From Thermohalobaculum sediminis (GTDB taxonomy: Bacteria; Pseudomonadota; Alphaproteobacteria; Rhodobacterales; Rhodobacteraceae): DNA of 64,000 bases. The notes beneath the pieces are model-generated. The model searched no databases. It had not been told where the DNA came from and was given only the letters and a program-made list of their open reading frames with translations. Of the stretch, positions 7,678-16,457 are shown in pieces. The stretch lies in assembly GCF_023487995.1 (NCBI RefSeq), contig NZ_JAMFKN010000004.1:280514-344513 (forward strand). The letters run 5' to 3'. Each line of letters opens with the position of its first letter. Position 1 is the first letter of the stretch. The translations under genes and the position numbers were made by a program.

Positions 7678-8490
7678 ATGACCACCACCGTCGGGGGGGC
7701 AGGTGCCGCCCGGCCGAACCTGTCGGACCTGATCGCCCCGCAGCTTCCCTACCTGCGGCGCTTCGCCCGTGCGCTCTGTGGCGAACAGCGCGCGGGTGAC
7801 GCCTTCGTCGCGGCGGTGATCGAGGCGCTGATCGCCGACCGCGACGCGCTCGACCTGAGCCTGCCGCCGCGCGTCGGGCTCTATGCGCTCTTTCACCGGC
7901 TCTGGAGCAGCGCGGGCCCCGGCGGCCCGGCCGCGGGCGATGCGGGGGTGGGCGCGGCCCAGCTCAGGATCGCCCGCCTCACGCCGCGCTCGCGCCAGAT
8001 GCTGCTCTTGACGACGCTCGAGGGCTTCTCGCTCGACGATGCGGCCGAGATCATGGGCGTCGGGCGGGACGAGGCCGAGCGGCTCGCGCGCGACGCCCGC
8101 GCCGAGCTCGATCGCCAGATGCGCTCGCGCGTCCTGATCATCGAGGACGAGCCGATCATCGCGCTCGACATCGAGAGCATCGTCGCCGGCATGGGCCACG
8201 AGGTCGTGGGCATCGCCGACACGCGCGCGAGCGCGGTCGCGATGGCCGAGGATACTCGGCCCGATCTCGTGCTCGCGGACATCCAGCTCGCCGACGGCTC
8301 GTCGGGCATCGACGCGGTAGAGGACATCCTCGCGCGCATGAAGGTCCCGGTGATCTTCGTCACCGCCTTCCCCGAGCGCCTGCTGACCGGCGAGCGGCCC
8401 GAGCCCACCTTCCTCGTGACCAAGCCGTTCCGCACCGGGACGGTCGAGGCCGCGGTGAGCCAGGTCCTGTTCCTCAGCGCGGCGCGCTGA
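7678..8490 (+). CDS. phyR: PhyR, sigma-like response regulator of the general stress response
   Basis: A 270-residue protein. Its N-terminal half is a sigma-factor mimic (APQLPYLRRFARALCG, then the region-4-like LTPRSRQMLLLTTLEGFSLDDAAEIMGV). Its C-terminal half is a receiver domain with IIEDEPIIALDIES, the phospho-acceptor Asp in LADIQL, Thr in VIFVTAFPE and Lys in VTKPF. When phosphorylated it should bind NepR and free EcfG. Of the possible ATGs at 7663, 7666 and 7678, the last was chosen for its GGAGAG ribosome site and fit to family length. Divergent from nepR-ecfG. Confidence 0.93.
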   Translation: MTTTVGGAGAARPNLSDLIAPQLPYLRRFARALCGEQRAGDAFVAAVIEALIADRDALDLSLPPRVGLYALFHRLWSSAGPGGPAAGDAGVGAAQLRIARLTPRSRQMLLLTTLEGFSLDDAAEIMGVGRDEAERLARDARAELDRQMRSRVLIIEDEPIIALDIESIVAGMGHEVVGIADTRASAVAMAEDTRPDLVLADIQLADGSSGIDAVEDILARMKVPVIFVTAFPERLLTGERPEPTFLVTKPFRTGTVEAAVSQVLFLSAAR

Positions 8491-8501
8491 GCGCGGGCGG
8501 T

Positions 8502-8879
8502 TCAAAGCTCGCCCGCCTCCTCCAGTACCTTGCGCGCCACGCGGAAGCATTCCAGCGCCTGCGGCACGCCGCAGTAGATGCCGACCACATGGATGATGGC
8601 GCGGATTTCCTCCTTCGTGACGCCGTTCCTCAGCGCGCCGCGGCAGTGGATCTCCCATTCGTGCATCTTGCCCAGCGCCCCGATCATCGCGAGGTTCATC
8701 ATCGAGCGGGTCTTCGGCGGGATCGCGTCGTCGCCCCAGCCGAAGCCCCAGCACCAGGCGGTCATCGCCTCCTGGAACGGGCGGGTGAAGTCGTCGTCGG
8801 CGGCGAGATTCTTCTCGACATACTCGGCCCCCAGCGTCGCCTTGCGTTGGGCGAGGCCCTTCTCGAACAGGTCGTCCAT
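8502..8879 (-). CDS. Carboxymuconolactone decarboxylase-family protein
   Basis: A 125-residue protein matching the CMD family along its length: an N-terminal FEKGLAQRKATLGAEYV stretch, then SMMNLAMIGALGKMHEWEIHCRGALRNG and IIHVVGIYCGVPQA. This is the layout of 4-carboxymuconolactone decarboxylase-like enzymes (PcaC relatives) rather than of the peroxidase-like AhpD branch, since the CxxC of AhpD is absent. The substrate is unknown. No other beta-ketoadipate genes are nearby, so a pathway cannot be named. It is the last gene of the choXWV-oriented run, 20 bases after choV, and could be cotranscribed. Confidence 0.8.
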   Translation of the reverse strand: MDDLFEKGLAQRKATLGAEYVEKNLAADDDFTRPFQEAMTAWCWGFGWGDDAIPPKTRSMMNLAMIGALGKMHEWEIHCRGALRNGVTKEEIRAIIHVVGIYCGVPQALECFRVARKVLEEAGEL

Positions 8880-8899
8880 CTCTCCCTCCCTCGCGCGCC

Positions 8900-10081
8900 T
8901 CAGCGGCGGAGCACCGCCTGCAGAACGTCGCGCACGCCGATCGCGCCCTTGACCACCTCGTCCTCGCCGAACACCGCGACCGGGGCGGTGTGCGAGCGGT
9001 GCATCGCCAGCATGATGGTCTTGAGCGAGGTCCCCGGCTCGGCCCAGAAGACCGCGGGCCGGTCCGGATCGACCTCGTTCACCTCGGCGCAGGAGATCCA
9101 CTCGGCCGGCCGGCCGCGGCACTCGGCCTCGGTCACCTTGCCATCCGCCCCCAGCCGGAAGCGCGTCGTCTGCCGCCGGTCGAGCCAGAGCCAGCCCTCG
9201 CCCGCCGGCTCGAGGTCGCGCCGGTCGCGCATGACGTTCCATGCGGTCAGCACGCTCAGCGGGTTCACGTTGGCGATGAAGTCGCGGACATAGTCGTTCG
9301 CGGGGTTCAGCACGATGTCCTCGGGCGGCCCGCTCTGCACGATGCGGCCACCCTCCATGATCGTGATCGTGTTGCCGATCTTCAGCGCCTCCTCGAGGTC
9401 GTGGCTGACGAAAAGGATGGTCTTTCGCAGCACCTCCTGCCACTCCAGCAGGGCGTCCTGAAGCTTGGCGCGGATCAGCGGGTCGAGCGCCGAGAAGGGC
9501 TCGTCCATCAGCAGGATGGGCGCGTCGGTCGCGAAGGCGCGCGCGAGGCCCACGCGCTGCTGCATGCCGCCGGAGAGCTCGTGCACCTGCTTGCCGGCCC
9601 ACTGGTCGAGACCGACCAGCTTGAGCTGGGCCTCGACCCGCTCGCGCCGCTGCGCCGCGGGCACGCCGGCGAGCTCGAGGCCGAAGCCCACATTGTCCGC
9701 CACCGTGCGCCAGGGCAGCAGGCCGAACTGCTGGAACACCATGGCGACGCATTCGCGGCGCACGCGCTGCAGGTCGGCCGCGCTGCAATGCGCGACATCG
9801 GCCGACCAGCCGTTGTCATGCACGATCACGCGCCCCCGCGCGACGCGGTTCAGCCCGTTGACCGAGCGCAGGAGCGTCGACTTGCCCGAGCCGGAGAGGC
9901 CCATCAGCACCGAGATCTCGCCCTGCCCGACCGCGAGCGAGCAGTCCGCGCAGCCCAGAACCGCGCCGGTGCGCTCGAGGATCTCGCCCCGCTCCGCGCC
10001 CTTGTCCATCATCGCCAAAGCCTCGGCCTGCCGGTCGCCGAAAACGATGTCGACCTTTTCGAACTCGATCGCGGGCGTCAT
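8900..10081 (-). CDS. choV: Choline/glycine betaine ABC importer, ATP-binding subunit (ChoV/ProV-like)
   Basis: A 393-residue ATPase with Walker A GLSGSGKST, Q-loop QQFGLLPW, signature LSGGMQQR, Walker B ILLMDEP and the switch His in VSHDLEEAL. About 130 residues follow the ATPase domain and include a CBS-like C-terminal regulatory region, typical of the ProV/ChoV/OpuA class. The ATG overlaps the permease stop by ATGA. It powers import of choline or betaine, used as osmoprotectant or carbon source. Symbols choXWV are used by analogy with the Sinorhizobium choline system; betaine specificity is also possible. Confidence 0.85.
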   Translation of the reverse strand: MTPAIEFEKVDIVFGDRQAEALAMMDKGAERGEILERTGAVLGCADCSLAVGQGEISVLMGLSGSGKSTLLRSVNGLNRVARGRVIVHDNGWSADVAHCSAADLQRVRRECVAMVFQQFGLLPWRTVADNVGFGLELAGVPAAQRRERVEAQLKLVGLDQWAGKQVHELSGGMQQRVGLARAFATDAPILLMDEPFSALDPLIRAKLQDALLEWQEVLRKTILFVSHDLEEALKIGNTITIMEGGRIVQSGPPEDIVLNPANDYVRDFIANVNPLSVLTAWNVMRDRRDLEPAGEGWLWLDRRQTTRFRLGADGKVTEAECRGRPAEWISCAEVNEVDPDRPAVFWAEPGTSLKTIMLAMHRSHTAPVAVFGEDEVVKGAIGVRDVLQAVLRR

Positions 10082-10932
10082 TTCGCTTGTCCTCCGCCGA
10101 TCCGGCTCATGCGGTCGAGAATGATCGCAAGGATCACGATCGACAGCCCCGCCTCGAGCCCCAGCGGGATGTTGACCGAGTTGAGCGCCCGGACCACCGG
10201 CTTGCCCAGGCCGTTCGCCCCGATCAGCGCGGCGATCACCACCATCGAGAGCGAGAGCATGATGCACTGCGTCAGCCCTGCCATGATGGTGGGGAGCGCC
10301 GCCGGCAGCTCGACCTTCCACAGCAGCTGCCGCGGCGTTGCGCCGAAGGCCAGACCCGCCTCGATCATCGGCGTGGGCACCGACTTCACGCCCAGATACG
10401 TCAGCCGGATCGGAGTGGGCGCGGCGAAGATCACCGTCACGATCAGCCCCGGCGCGGGGCCGAGCCCGAACATGATCAGCACCGGGATCAGGTAGACGAA
10501 GGTCGGCAGCGTCTGCATCAGGTCGAGCACCGGTTGCATCATCCGCCACAGCCGCTCGCGATGGGCGCAGAGGATGCCGAGTGGCACGCCGATCGCCATC
10601 GAGGCCGCCGCCGCCGCGACGACCAGGACCAGCGTCTCGACCGTCTCCTCCCAAAGCCCCTGATTGATGATGAACAGGAGCCCCGCGAGCACGCCCAGCG
10701 CCAGCTTCCACGATCGCTGCAGACGCCAGGCGAGCGCCGCGAAGGCCAGCGCCGTCAGCACCGGCGGGACCGCCAGGATCAGGTCGACCAGCCCATCCAG
10801 CAGCCAGGCCGCGGATTTCGAGAAGCTGTTGAAAAGGAAATAGAAATTGTCCGTGAGGAAGGTGAAGAACGCCTTTCCCCACTGGCCGATCGGGATCTTG
10901 GTGTCCGCGATCGCCGCGCTCAAGGGATCCAT
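10078..10932 (-). CDS. choW: Choline/glycine betaine ABC importer, permease subunit (ChoW/ProW-like)
   Basis: A 284-residue inner-membrane permease with about six or seven helices. It has a periplasmic N-terminal region (about 1-60), and the coupling-loop region reads EAGLAFGATPRQLLWKVELPAALP, the EAA motif of binding-protein-dependent permeases. It lies between choX and choV on the same strand, 67 bases after choX, and its stop overlaps the choV start. It forms the homodimeric channel of the importer. Confidence 0.87.
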   Translation of the reverse strand: MDPLSAAIADTKIPIGQWGKAFFTFLTDNFYFLFNSFSKSAAWLLDGLVDLILAVPPVLTALAFAALAWRLQRSWKLALGVLAGLLFIINQGLWEETVETLVLVVAAAAASMAIGVPLGILCAHRERLWRMMQPVLDLMQTLPTFVYLIPVLIMFGLGPAPGLIVTVIFAAPTPIRLTYLGVKSVPTPMIEAGLAFGATPRQLLWKVELPAALPTIMAGLTQCIMLSLSMVVIAALIGANGLGKPVVRALNSVNIPLGLEAGLSIVILAIILDRMSRIGGGQAK

Positions 10933-10999
10933 GGATCACGCTCCCCTCGGGTTCGGCCGGGCCCCGCGGCCCGGCCACGCACCTAAGGCCGGCAGGGTC

Positions 11000-11917
11000 T
11001 CAGCCGCCGAGCCTCGCCCTCACCGCCGCCATTGCGTCGCCGCCGTCGAAGGTGGTCACGCCCTCCAGCCACGGCGTCGCGGCATCGGGGTTGGCCTTGA
11101 GCCAGGCCTCGGCCGCCTCGTTGGCGTCGGCACCGTTCAGGATCTCGCCCATGATGCTGTTCTCCATCGACAGCGAGAAGACGAGGTTGCCGAGGAACCG
11201 GCCCACATTCGGGCACTCGTCGACATAGCCCGCGCGCACGTTGGTGTGGACGGTCGCGGCGCCAAAGCCGGAGTCTCCCATGCCGTCGAGATAGGCGATG
11301 TCCATCTCGCCCATCACCGGATGCGGGGTCCAGCCGAGGAAGGCAATCCATTCCTGGCCGCGGATCGCGCGCTCGGCCTGGCTCAGCATGCCGGCCTCCG
11401 AACTCTCGACCAGATCGAAGCCGGGAAGCTGGCCGCCGCTGATCATGTCGAGGATGATGCGGTTGCCGTCATTGCCCGGCTCGATGCCGTAGATCTTCGC
11501 GTCGAACTTCTCCGCATTCGCGGCCACGTCCGACAGGCTGGTGACGCCCGCGTCCGCCACGTATTTCGGCACCACGATGCCATAGCCCGCGCCCGTCAGG
11601 TTCTGGCCGATCGTCTCGACCGAGCCGTCGTCGAGATAGGGCTGCACGTCCGCCGCCATCGAGGGCATCCAGTTGCCGAGGAACACGTCGATGTCCTTGT
11701 TCTTCAGCGAGGCATAGGTGACCGGAACCGCCAGCACCTGCACCTCGGGCTCGTATCCCAGCGCTTCCAGCAGCACGGTCGCGACGCCCGTGGTCGCCTG
11801 GATGTCGGTCCAGCCGACATCCGAGAAGGTCACGGTCCGGCAGGCGTCGGGATCGGCTGCCAGTGCCGCGGGGGCGACGGTACTGGAGAGCAGCATGGCA
11901 AGGAGCAGGCGTTTCAT
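11000..11917 (-). CDS. choX: Choline/betaine ABC importer, substrate-binding protein (ChoX-like)
   Basis: A 305-residue periplasmic protein with a Sec signal peptide cleaved after about residue 20 (PAALAAD). The mature part opens CRTVTFSDVGWTDIQATT and contains FLGNWMPSM and FLGWTPHPVM. These Trp-rich segments are typical of the OpuAC/ChoX family, in which aromatic residues cage the trimethylammonium head group. It is first of the choXWV run. The divergent EamA-family gene upstream leaves about 280 bases for regulatory sites, but no operator could be named. Confidence 0.87.
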   Translation of the reverse strand: MKRLLLAMLLSSTVAPAALAADPDACRTVTFSDVGWTDIQATTGVATVLLEALGYEPEVQVLAVPVTYASLKNKDIDVFLGNWMPSMAADVQPYLDDGSVETIGQNLTGAGYGIVVPKYVADAGVTSLSDVAANAEKFDAKIYGIEPGNDGNRIILDMISGGQLPGFDLVESSEAGMLSQAERAIRGQEWIAFLGWTPHPVMGEMDIAYLDGMGDSGFGAATVHTNVRAGYVDECPNVGRFLGNLVFSLSMENSIMGEILNGADANEAAEAWLKANPDAATPWLEGVTTFDGGDAMAAVRARLGG

Positions 11918-12196
11918 GGCGGAACCTCCGGTTGACGTTTTTGCTGGCGCCCGGCCGAACGGCCGCGCGGATGTTGAAAGATCATTACAATCATGATTTC
12001 CCCACCGATGCCAGCGCGACGGGCGGCCCGCCAGGAGCGCGCGGGCGTCATGCCGGGCGTGCAGACCTGCCTACGGATGGCGAGGCTTCCGGGAATCGCG
12101 CGGTTCGCCTACAGCCGAGGTCATGGCTCGACGGAAGCATCCCATGGTCGCACGTCGTTACGCCCGCCGCGGACGGTCCCGGCGGGGTGCTCGGGC

Positions 12197-13150
12197 ATGA
12201 CGCCCGGCGCGCGCGAGGGGCGGATCCTGGCCCTGGCCCTCGCGCTTCTGGCGGCCGTGATGTGGGGCCTCTGGTGGGTCCCGATCCGGATGCTCGAAGG
12301 CGCGGGGCTCTCGGGCGTCTGGTCGGGGCTCGCGATGGCGGCGGGCGCGCTTCCGGCATTCGTGCTTGCCGTCGCCCTGGGCGCGCGCCGGGGCCGCGGC
12401 GCCATGGCGGGCGCGTCGGCCCTCGCGCCGTCCCGGGCCGTCCGCCGCGCCTTCGCGGGCGCGCTGGCCTGCGGCGCCGCCGTGATGCTCTACGCCGCCG
12501 CGCTGGGATATACCGGGGTCGTGCGCGCGGTCCTGCTGTTCTACCTCGCACCGGCCTGGAGCACTGCCATAGAATGCCTGTTCATGGGGCGCCGTTGGGG
12601 GTGGCGCAGCACGCTCGCGCTTGGCCTCGGGCTCGCCGGGGTTGCCGCGATCTTCCGGGTCGGGCTGGGCGGCGGGCTCGGCGGCACGGGCTGGGGCATC
12701 GGCGACACGATGGCGCTGGGCGCGGGCCTCGCCTGGTCGGTGGGCACGGCGCTGATCTTCACCGCCGCGTCGCCGGGCGTCGCGCGGCTGTCGCTGGCGA
12801 CCGGGCTCGGGGCGCTCGCGGCGGGAGGTCTCGTCGCCTTTTCGGGCGGCGGCGCGACGGTCGTGCCCAGCCCGGAGGTGCTGTCTGCGGCGCTGCCGCT
12901 CGCGCTCGCGACGGGGGTGATCTATCTCGCGCCGATCATCTTCACCACGATGTGGAGCGCCGAGCGCCTGCCGCCGGCCACGCTCAGCTTCCTGCTGACC
13001 GCCGAGATCGTCTCAGGGGTCGTGTCGAGCGCGATCTTCCTTGATGAGCCCTTCGGCCCGCCCGAGGCGCTGGGCGCAATCCTCGTCACCCTCGGCGCGC
13101 TGGTCGAGGTCCTGCCCGCCCCCCGCGTCCGCCGGCCCGATCGGGCCTGA
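12197..13150 (+). CDS. EamA/DMT-family permease
   Basis: A 317-residue integral membrane protein with about ten hydrophobic helices in two EamA repeats. The first begins at LALALALLAAVMWGLWWVPIR and the second near GWGIGDTMALGAGLAWSVG. The second repeat carries the conserved C-terminal E-x-(8)-FLDEPFGPPEALGA pattern of drug/metabolite transporters. The frame is open far upstream, but the ATG at 12197 starts the fold and the preceding part is Arg-rich. Such proteins export or import small metabolites; the substrate is unknown. It is divergent from choX. Confidence 0.82.
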   Translation: MTPGAREGRILALALALLAAVMWGLWWVPIRMLEGAGLSGVWSGLAMAAGALPAFVLAVALGARRGRGAMAGASALAPSRAVRRAFAGALACGAAVMLYAAALGYTGVVRAVLLFYLAPAWSTAIECLFMGRRWGWRSTLALGLGLAGVAAIFRVGLGGGLGGTGWGIGDTMALGAGLAWSVGTALIFTAASPGVARLSLATGLGALAAGGLVAFSGGGATVVPSPEVLSAALPLALATGVIYLAPIIFTTMWSAERLPPATLSFLLTAEIVSGVVSSAIFLDEPFGPPEALGAILVTLGALVEVLPAPRVRRPDRA

Positions 13151-13199
13151 CGGGCGGCGCCGGGTCGCCAGAGGCCCGGACGCGGCGCTGCCGGGCGCA

Positions 13200-13560
13200 T
13201 CCGTCCGGCGGTTCGAGCGAGGACGCCCAGGAACAGCATGCCGGTCATCGGGTTGCGCGACAGCACCAGATGCAGCACGATCGGCACGAACAGGCCCGCG
13301 AGCGTCCCCGCCGTGCCAGCGCGTCGTCGGGTAACCCGAGCCCTGTCGCGCCGTTGCTGCCCACCACATTGAACATGACGAGCGGCATTTAGGCCAGCAC
13401 GTGGCAGGTCTCGACCGTGGGGCCCTCGCGGATGGCGCCGAGGGGTGTTCGGGTCCTGTCCGAACATGGCGCGCGAACTCTCGGAACGGATCGGGGCTTC
13501 CGGCCAGCGTTTCGACCTCAGGCTGCAAAGAGGTCTCTCCCGCCAGGTCCTGCGCTGCGC
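13200..13560 (-). pseudogene. Decayed gene, possibly a membrane protein
   Basis: Between the EamA and GrdB-like genes, protein-like stretches appear on the minus strand in different frames. One reads SPDPFREFARHVR (about 13470-13505). Another reads GAIREGPTVETCHVLA, then a TAA at about 13391, then MPLVMFNVVGSNGATGLG. A third reads AGLFVPIVLHLVLSRNPMTGMLFLG (about 13220-13300), a convincing hydrophobic segment. The breaks between them suggest frameshifts and a stop in an old membrane-protein gene. I could not name the family. Boundaries are approximate. Confidence 0.45.
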
Positions 13561-13636
13561 GTCCGCCGCTGCGGCCTTGCACCGCCTGCCGACGGGCGCG
13601 AAACTACGCACCGGCCGAGCACTGAAGGGAGGCGAC

Positions 13637-14578
13637 GTGACCGACGCGACGGGAAACAGCCATGCAACCGGGTCCGAGGATGAGCCGGTGCGCTACATCG
13701 AGCGCACGCGCAGCTATTACGCCGCGCTGGGCTATGGCGCGCCCTATGTCTGGGCGCGGCAGCCCGAGGTTCCCTTCCGGCGCCTTGAAAGGCCGTTGTC
13801 GGCGTGCCGCGTCGCGCTGATCACCACCGCCGCGCCCTTCCAGCCCGACAAGGGCGACCAGGGACCCGGCGCGCCCTACAACGCGGCGGCCAAGTTCTAC
13901 CGGGTCTATTCGCTCGACGCGGCCCGGGACCACGACCTGCGGATCAGCCACGTCGCCATCGACCGCGACCACACCACGGCCGAGGATCCGAACAGCTATT
14001 TCCCCCTTCCTGCCCTGAGGCGCGCGGCGGCGGCCGGACGGATCGGCGCGGTCGGGCCCCGCATCCATGGCTTGCCGACGAACCGCAGCCAGCGCGCGAC
14101 GCTCGACACCGACTGTCCCGACCTGGTGGCCCGCTGCCGGGAGGACGGTGCGGATGCGGCGATCCTCGTGCCGAACTGCCCGGTGTGCCACCAGAGCACG
14201 GCGCTCGCCGCCTCGGCGCTCGAGGCCGCGGGCATTGCCACGGTGGTGATGGGCTGCGCCGAGGACATCGTCGCCCATGTCGGCGCGCCGCGGTTCCTGT
14301 TCTCGGACTTTCCGCTCGGCAACGCGGCGGGGTTGCCGGGCGACCGGACCTCGCAGGACTTCACGCTCGGCCTCGCGCTCGACCTCATCGAGACGGCGAC
14401 AGGCCCGCGCACCATCCGCCGCTCTCCGCTGCGCTGGAACGGCAGCCCTGGCTGGAAGCAGGACTACTGCAACATCGCCCGTCTCTCGCCCGACGAGATC
14501 GCTCGTCGGCGCGCCGAGTTCGACCGCGGCAAGGACGCCGCGCGCGCCCTGCGCGACGCGGTTGCCGGTCGGGGCTGA
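13637..14578 (+). CDS. GrdB-like protein (glycine/betaine/sarcosine reductase B family, Cys form)
   Basis: A 313-residue protein resembling the selenoprotein-B family of glycine, sarcosine, betaine and proline reductases. It starts VRYIERTRSYYAALGYGAPYVWA, has RVALITTAAPFQP in the first half and LVPNCPVCHQST near residue 180. Two cysteines (CPVC) stand where anaerobes can have selenocysteine. There is no in-frame UGA, so no selenocysteine is needed. GTG at 13637 was chosen because AAGGGAGG lies just ahead. The anaerobic enzyme cannot function here without its partners, none of which is visible. The neighbouring choline/betaine importer hints at a quaternary-amine role, but this is inference. 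Confidence 0.7.
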   Translation: MTDATGNSHATGSEDEPVRYIERTRSYYAALGYGAPYVWARQPEVPFRRLERPLSACRVALITTAAPFQPDKGDQGPGAPYNAAAKFYRVYSLDAARDHDLRISHVAIDRDHTTAEDPNSYFPLPALRRAAAAGRIGAVGPRIHGLPTNRSQRATLDTDCPDLVARCREDGADAAILVPNCPVCHQSTALAASALEAAGIATVVMGCAEDIVAHVGAPRFLFSDFPLGNAAGLPGDRTSQDFTLGLALDLIETATGPRTIRRSPLRWNGSPGWKQDYCNIARLSPDEIARRRAEFDRGKDAARALRDAVAGRG

Positions 14579-14609
14579 GACCGCGCGCCGGCGGACCGGC
14601 GGCACGCCT

Positions 14610-15662
14610 TCAGTCGGCCAGCACCATCAGGTCGCGCGCGGCGATGCTGAGGCTCACCGAGTCGCCCGGCCGCGGCGGCGGCGCGTCCGAGGTGTTGAAG
14701 GTGTCGAGCGAGATCTGCGCTTCCACCACCCGCACCCGGATGCGGATGACCGAGCCGAGGAAATGGACATCCGAGATCCGCCCCGCGAGCCGGGTCTCAC
14801 GCCCCTCGACCGGGTGGAGCGAGACCACCTCGGGCCGCAGCGCCAGCGTCACGCGCGTGCGTCCCGCCAGCGACCGGCCAAGCGCCACGGCCGTGTCGCC
14901 GATCAGAACGGTGCCAGCGCCCGCATCGGTCACGCTCGCCTCGATCAGGTTCAGGGTGCCGACGAACGAGGCCACGAACCGCGTCGCGGGGCGGTTGTAG
15001 ATTTCGTAGGGCGTGCCGACCTGCTCGGCCACGCCGTTGTTCATGACCACGATGCGGTCGGACATCGACAGCGCCTCTTCCTGGTCGTGGGTGACGTAGA
15101 TCGTGGTGATCCCCAGGCTCTTCTGGATCGCGCGGATCTCGTCACGCAGCGAGACCCGGATCTTGGCGTCGAGCGCCGAGAGCGGCTCGTCCAGCAGCAG
15201 CACCTGCGGCCGCCCCGCCAGCGCGCGGGCCAGGGCGACGCGCTGCTGCTGCCCGCCCGAAAGCTGGAAGGGATAGCGCCCGCCCAGATCGGGCAGGTGG
15301 ATCATGCGCAGCATCTCGGCCACGCGCGCCGCGATCTGCGCCTTGGGCATGCCCTTGACCCTCAGCCCGAAGGCCACGTTCTGCGCGACCGTCAGGTTGG
15401 GAAACAGCGCATAGGACTGGAACACCATGCCGATGTCGCGCTGGTTGGGGCGCAGGTTCACCACGTCGCGCCCGTCGATGCGGATCGAGCCCGCGCTGGG
15501 CGTCTCGAAACCCGCGACCATGCGCAGCGTCGTCGTCTTGCCGCAGCCCGAGGGGCCGAGGAACGAGATGAACTCGCCCTGCTCGACGGCGAGGTTGAAG
15601 TCGCGCACCACGCGGGTGGGGCCGAAGGACTTCTGAAGGTCCGAGATATCGAGAAAGGCCAT
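14610..15662 (-). CDS. ABC importer ATP-binding subunit, PotA/FbpC class
   Basis: A 350-residue ATPase: Walker [11 protein letters not shown]-loop FQSYALFP, signature LSGGQQQR, Walker [13 protein letters not shown], switch His in [15 protein letters not shown]-type C-terminal domain (about 240-350) carries RPEVVSLHP. This class powers import of polyamines, iron, or 2-aminoethylphosphonate-like solutes. It is the last gene of a four-gene operon (binding protein, two permeases, ATPase) and starts three bases after the second permease ends. The substrate is unknown. Confidence 0.88.
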   Translation of the reverse strand: MAFLDISDLQKSFGPTRVVRDFNLAVEQGEFISFLGPSGCGKTTTLRMVAGFETPSAGSIRIDGRDVVNLRPNQRDIGMVFQSYALFPNLTVAQNVAFGLRVKGMPKAQIAARVAEMLRMIHLPDLGGRYPFQLSGGQQQRVALARALAGRPQVLLLDEPLSALDAKIRVSLRDEIRAIQKSLGITTIYVTHDQEEALSMSDRIVVMNNGVAEQVGTPYEIYNRPATRFVASFVGTLNLIEASVTDAGAGTVLIGDTAVALGRSLAGRTRVTLALRPEVVSLHPVEGRETRLAGRISDVHFLGSVIRIRVRVVEAQISLDTFNTSDAPPPRPGDSVSLSIAARDLMVLAD

Positions 15663-15665
15663 TGT

Positions 15666-16457
15666 TTATCGCTTTGCCGCGTTGGTGTGCTTCGAGAACC
15701 GGGTCACCAGCTGGATCAGCCCCATGCAGATCCAGGTGATGGCGAAGGCGATCACCGCCAGCGCCGCCGGCTCGTAGGCGCGGTTCGCGCCGATCAGTTG
15801 CAGGTAGGGCCCGAAGGCGGGCCGGTTCAGAAGGGCCGCCATCACGAATTCGCCGATGACGATGGCGAAGGTCAGGAACGCGCCCGACAGCACGGCGACC
15901 AGCACGTTCGGCAGGATCACCCGGGTCATGATGGTGACCCAGCCGGCGCCAAGGCTCTGGGCGGCTTCGGTCAGCGTGGCGATGTCGATGGTCCTCAGCC
16001 CCGTGTCGACCGCGCGATACATGTAGGGCAGCGACAACGTCGCATAGCCCATCATCAAGAGCACGTTGGTGCCCATCGCCGTGCCCGTGAGCGGCAGGAT
16101 CGACGACGTGTTGTAGAGCCGGATGTAGCCGAACACGATCACGATGGGCGGTATGACCAGCGGCAGCAGCGTGATGAACTCGACCACGGGACGCAGGCGC
16201 GGCAGCTTGAGGCGCACCCAGTAGGCCGTGGGCACCACGATCAGCACGCCCACGACGATCGTCGCCAGCGCCATGACGACCGAGTAGGCGAAGGTTTCCT
16301 GAAACCGCGGATCGGCCAGCACCACGCGGTAGGCGTCGAGGCTGTATTCGCCGCGCCGCATACGCAGCGAGAATTCCAGCGTGCCGATCAGCGGCAGGAA
16401 GAAGTAGGTCACGCCGATGCCCAGCGCGAGCCAGGACCAGATCCGGGCGGGCTTCAT
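15666..16457 (-). CDS. ABC importer permease, PotC-like
   Basis: A 263-residue permease with six predicted helices. The EAA loop reads EAAQSLGAGWVTIMTRVILP. It begins MKPARIWSWLALGIGVTYFFLPL at 16457, overlapping the previous permease stop by ATGA; the open frame further upstream is only a shadow of that gene. It should pair with the 16454-17347 product to form the heterodimeric channel. The PotC-like position, second permease before the ATPase, is usual for the class. Confidence 0.87.
   Translation of the reverse strand: MKPARIWSWLALGIGVTYFFLPLIGTLEFSLRMRRGEYSLDAYRVVLADPRFQETFAYSVVMALATIVVGVLIVVPTAYWVRLKLPRLRPVVEFITLLPLVIPPIVIVFGYIRLYNTSSILPLTGTAMGTNVLLMMGYATLSLPYMYRAVDTGLRTIDIATLTEAAQSLGAGWVTIMTRVILPNVLVAVLSGAFLTFAIVIGEFVMAALLNRPAFGPYLQLIGANRAYEPAALAVIAFAITWICMGLIQLVTRFSKHTNAAKR

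Noticed and set aside
13483..13511. GGAAC...CGTT pair as an EcfG promoter for the GrdB-like gene
   Set aside because: The spacer is 20 bases instead of 16-17.
13637..14578. Selenoprotein reading of the GrdB-like gene
   Set aside because: The frame has no internal UGA and has cysteines (CPVC) at the expected position.
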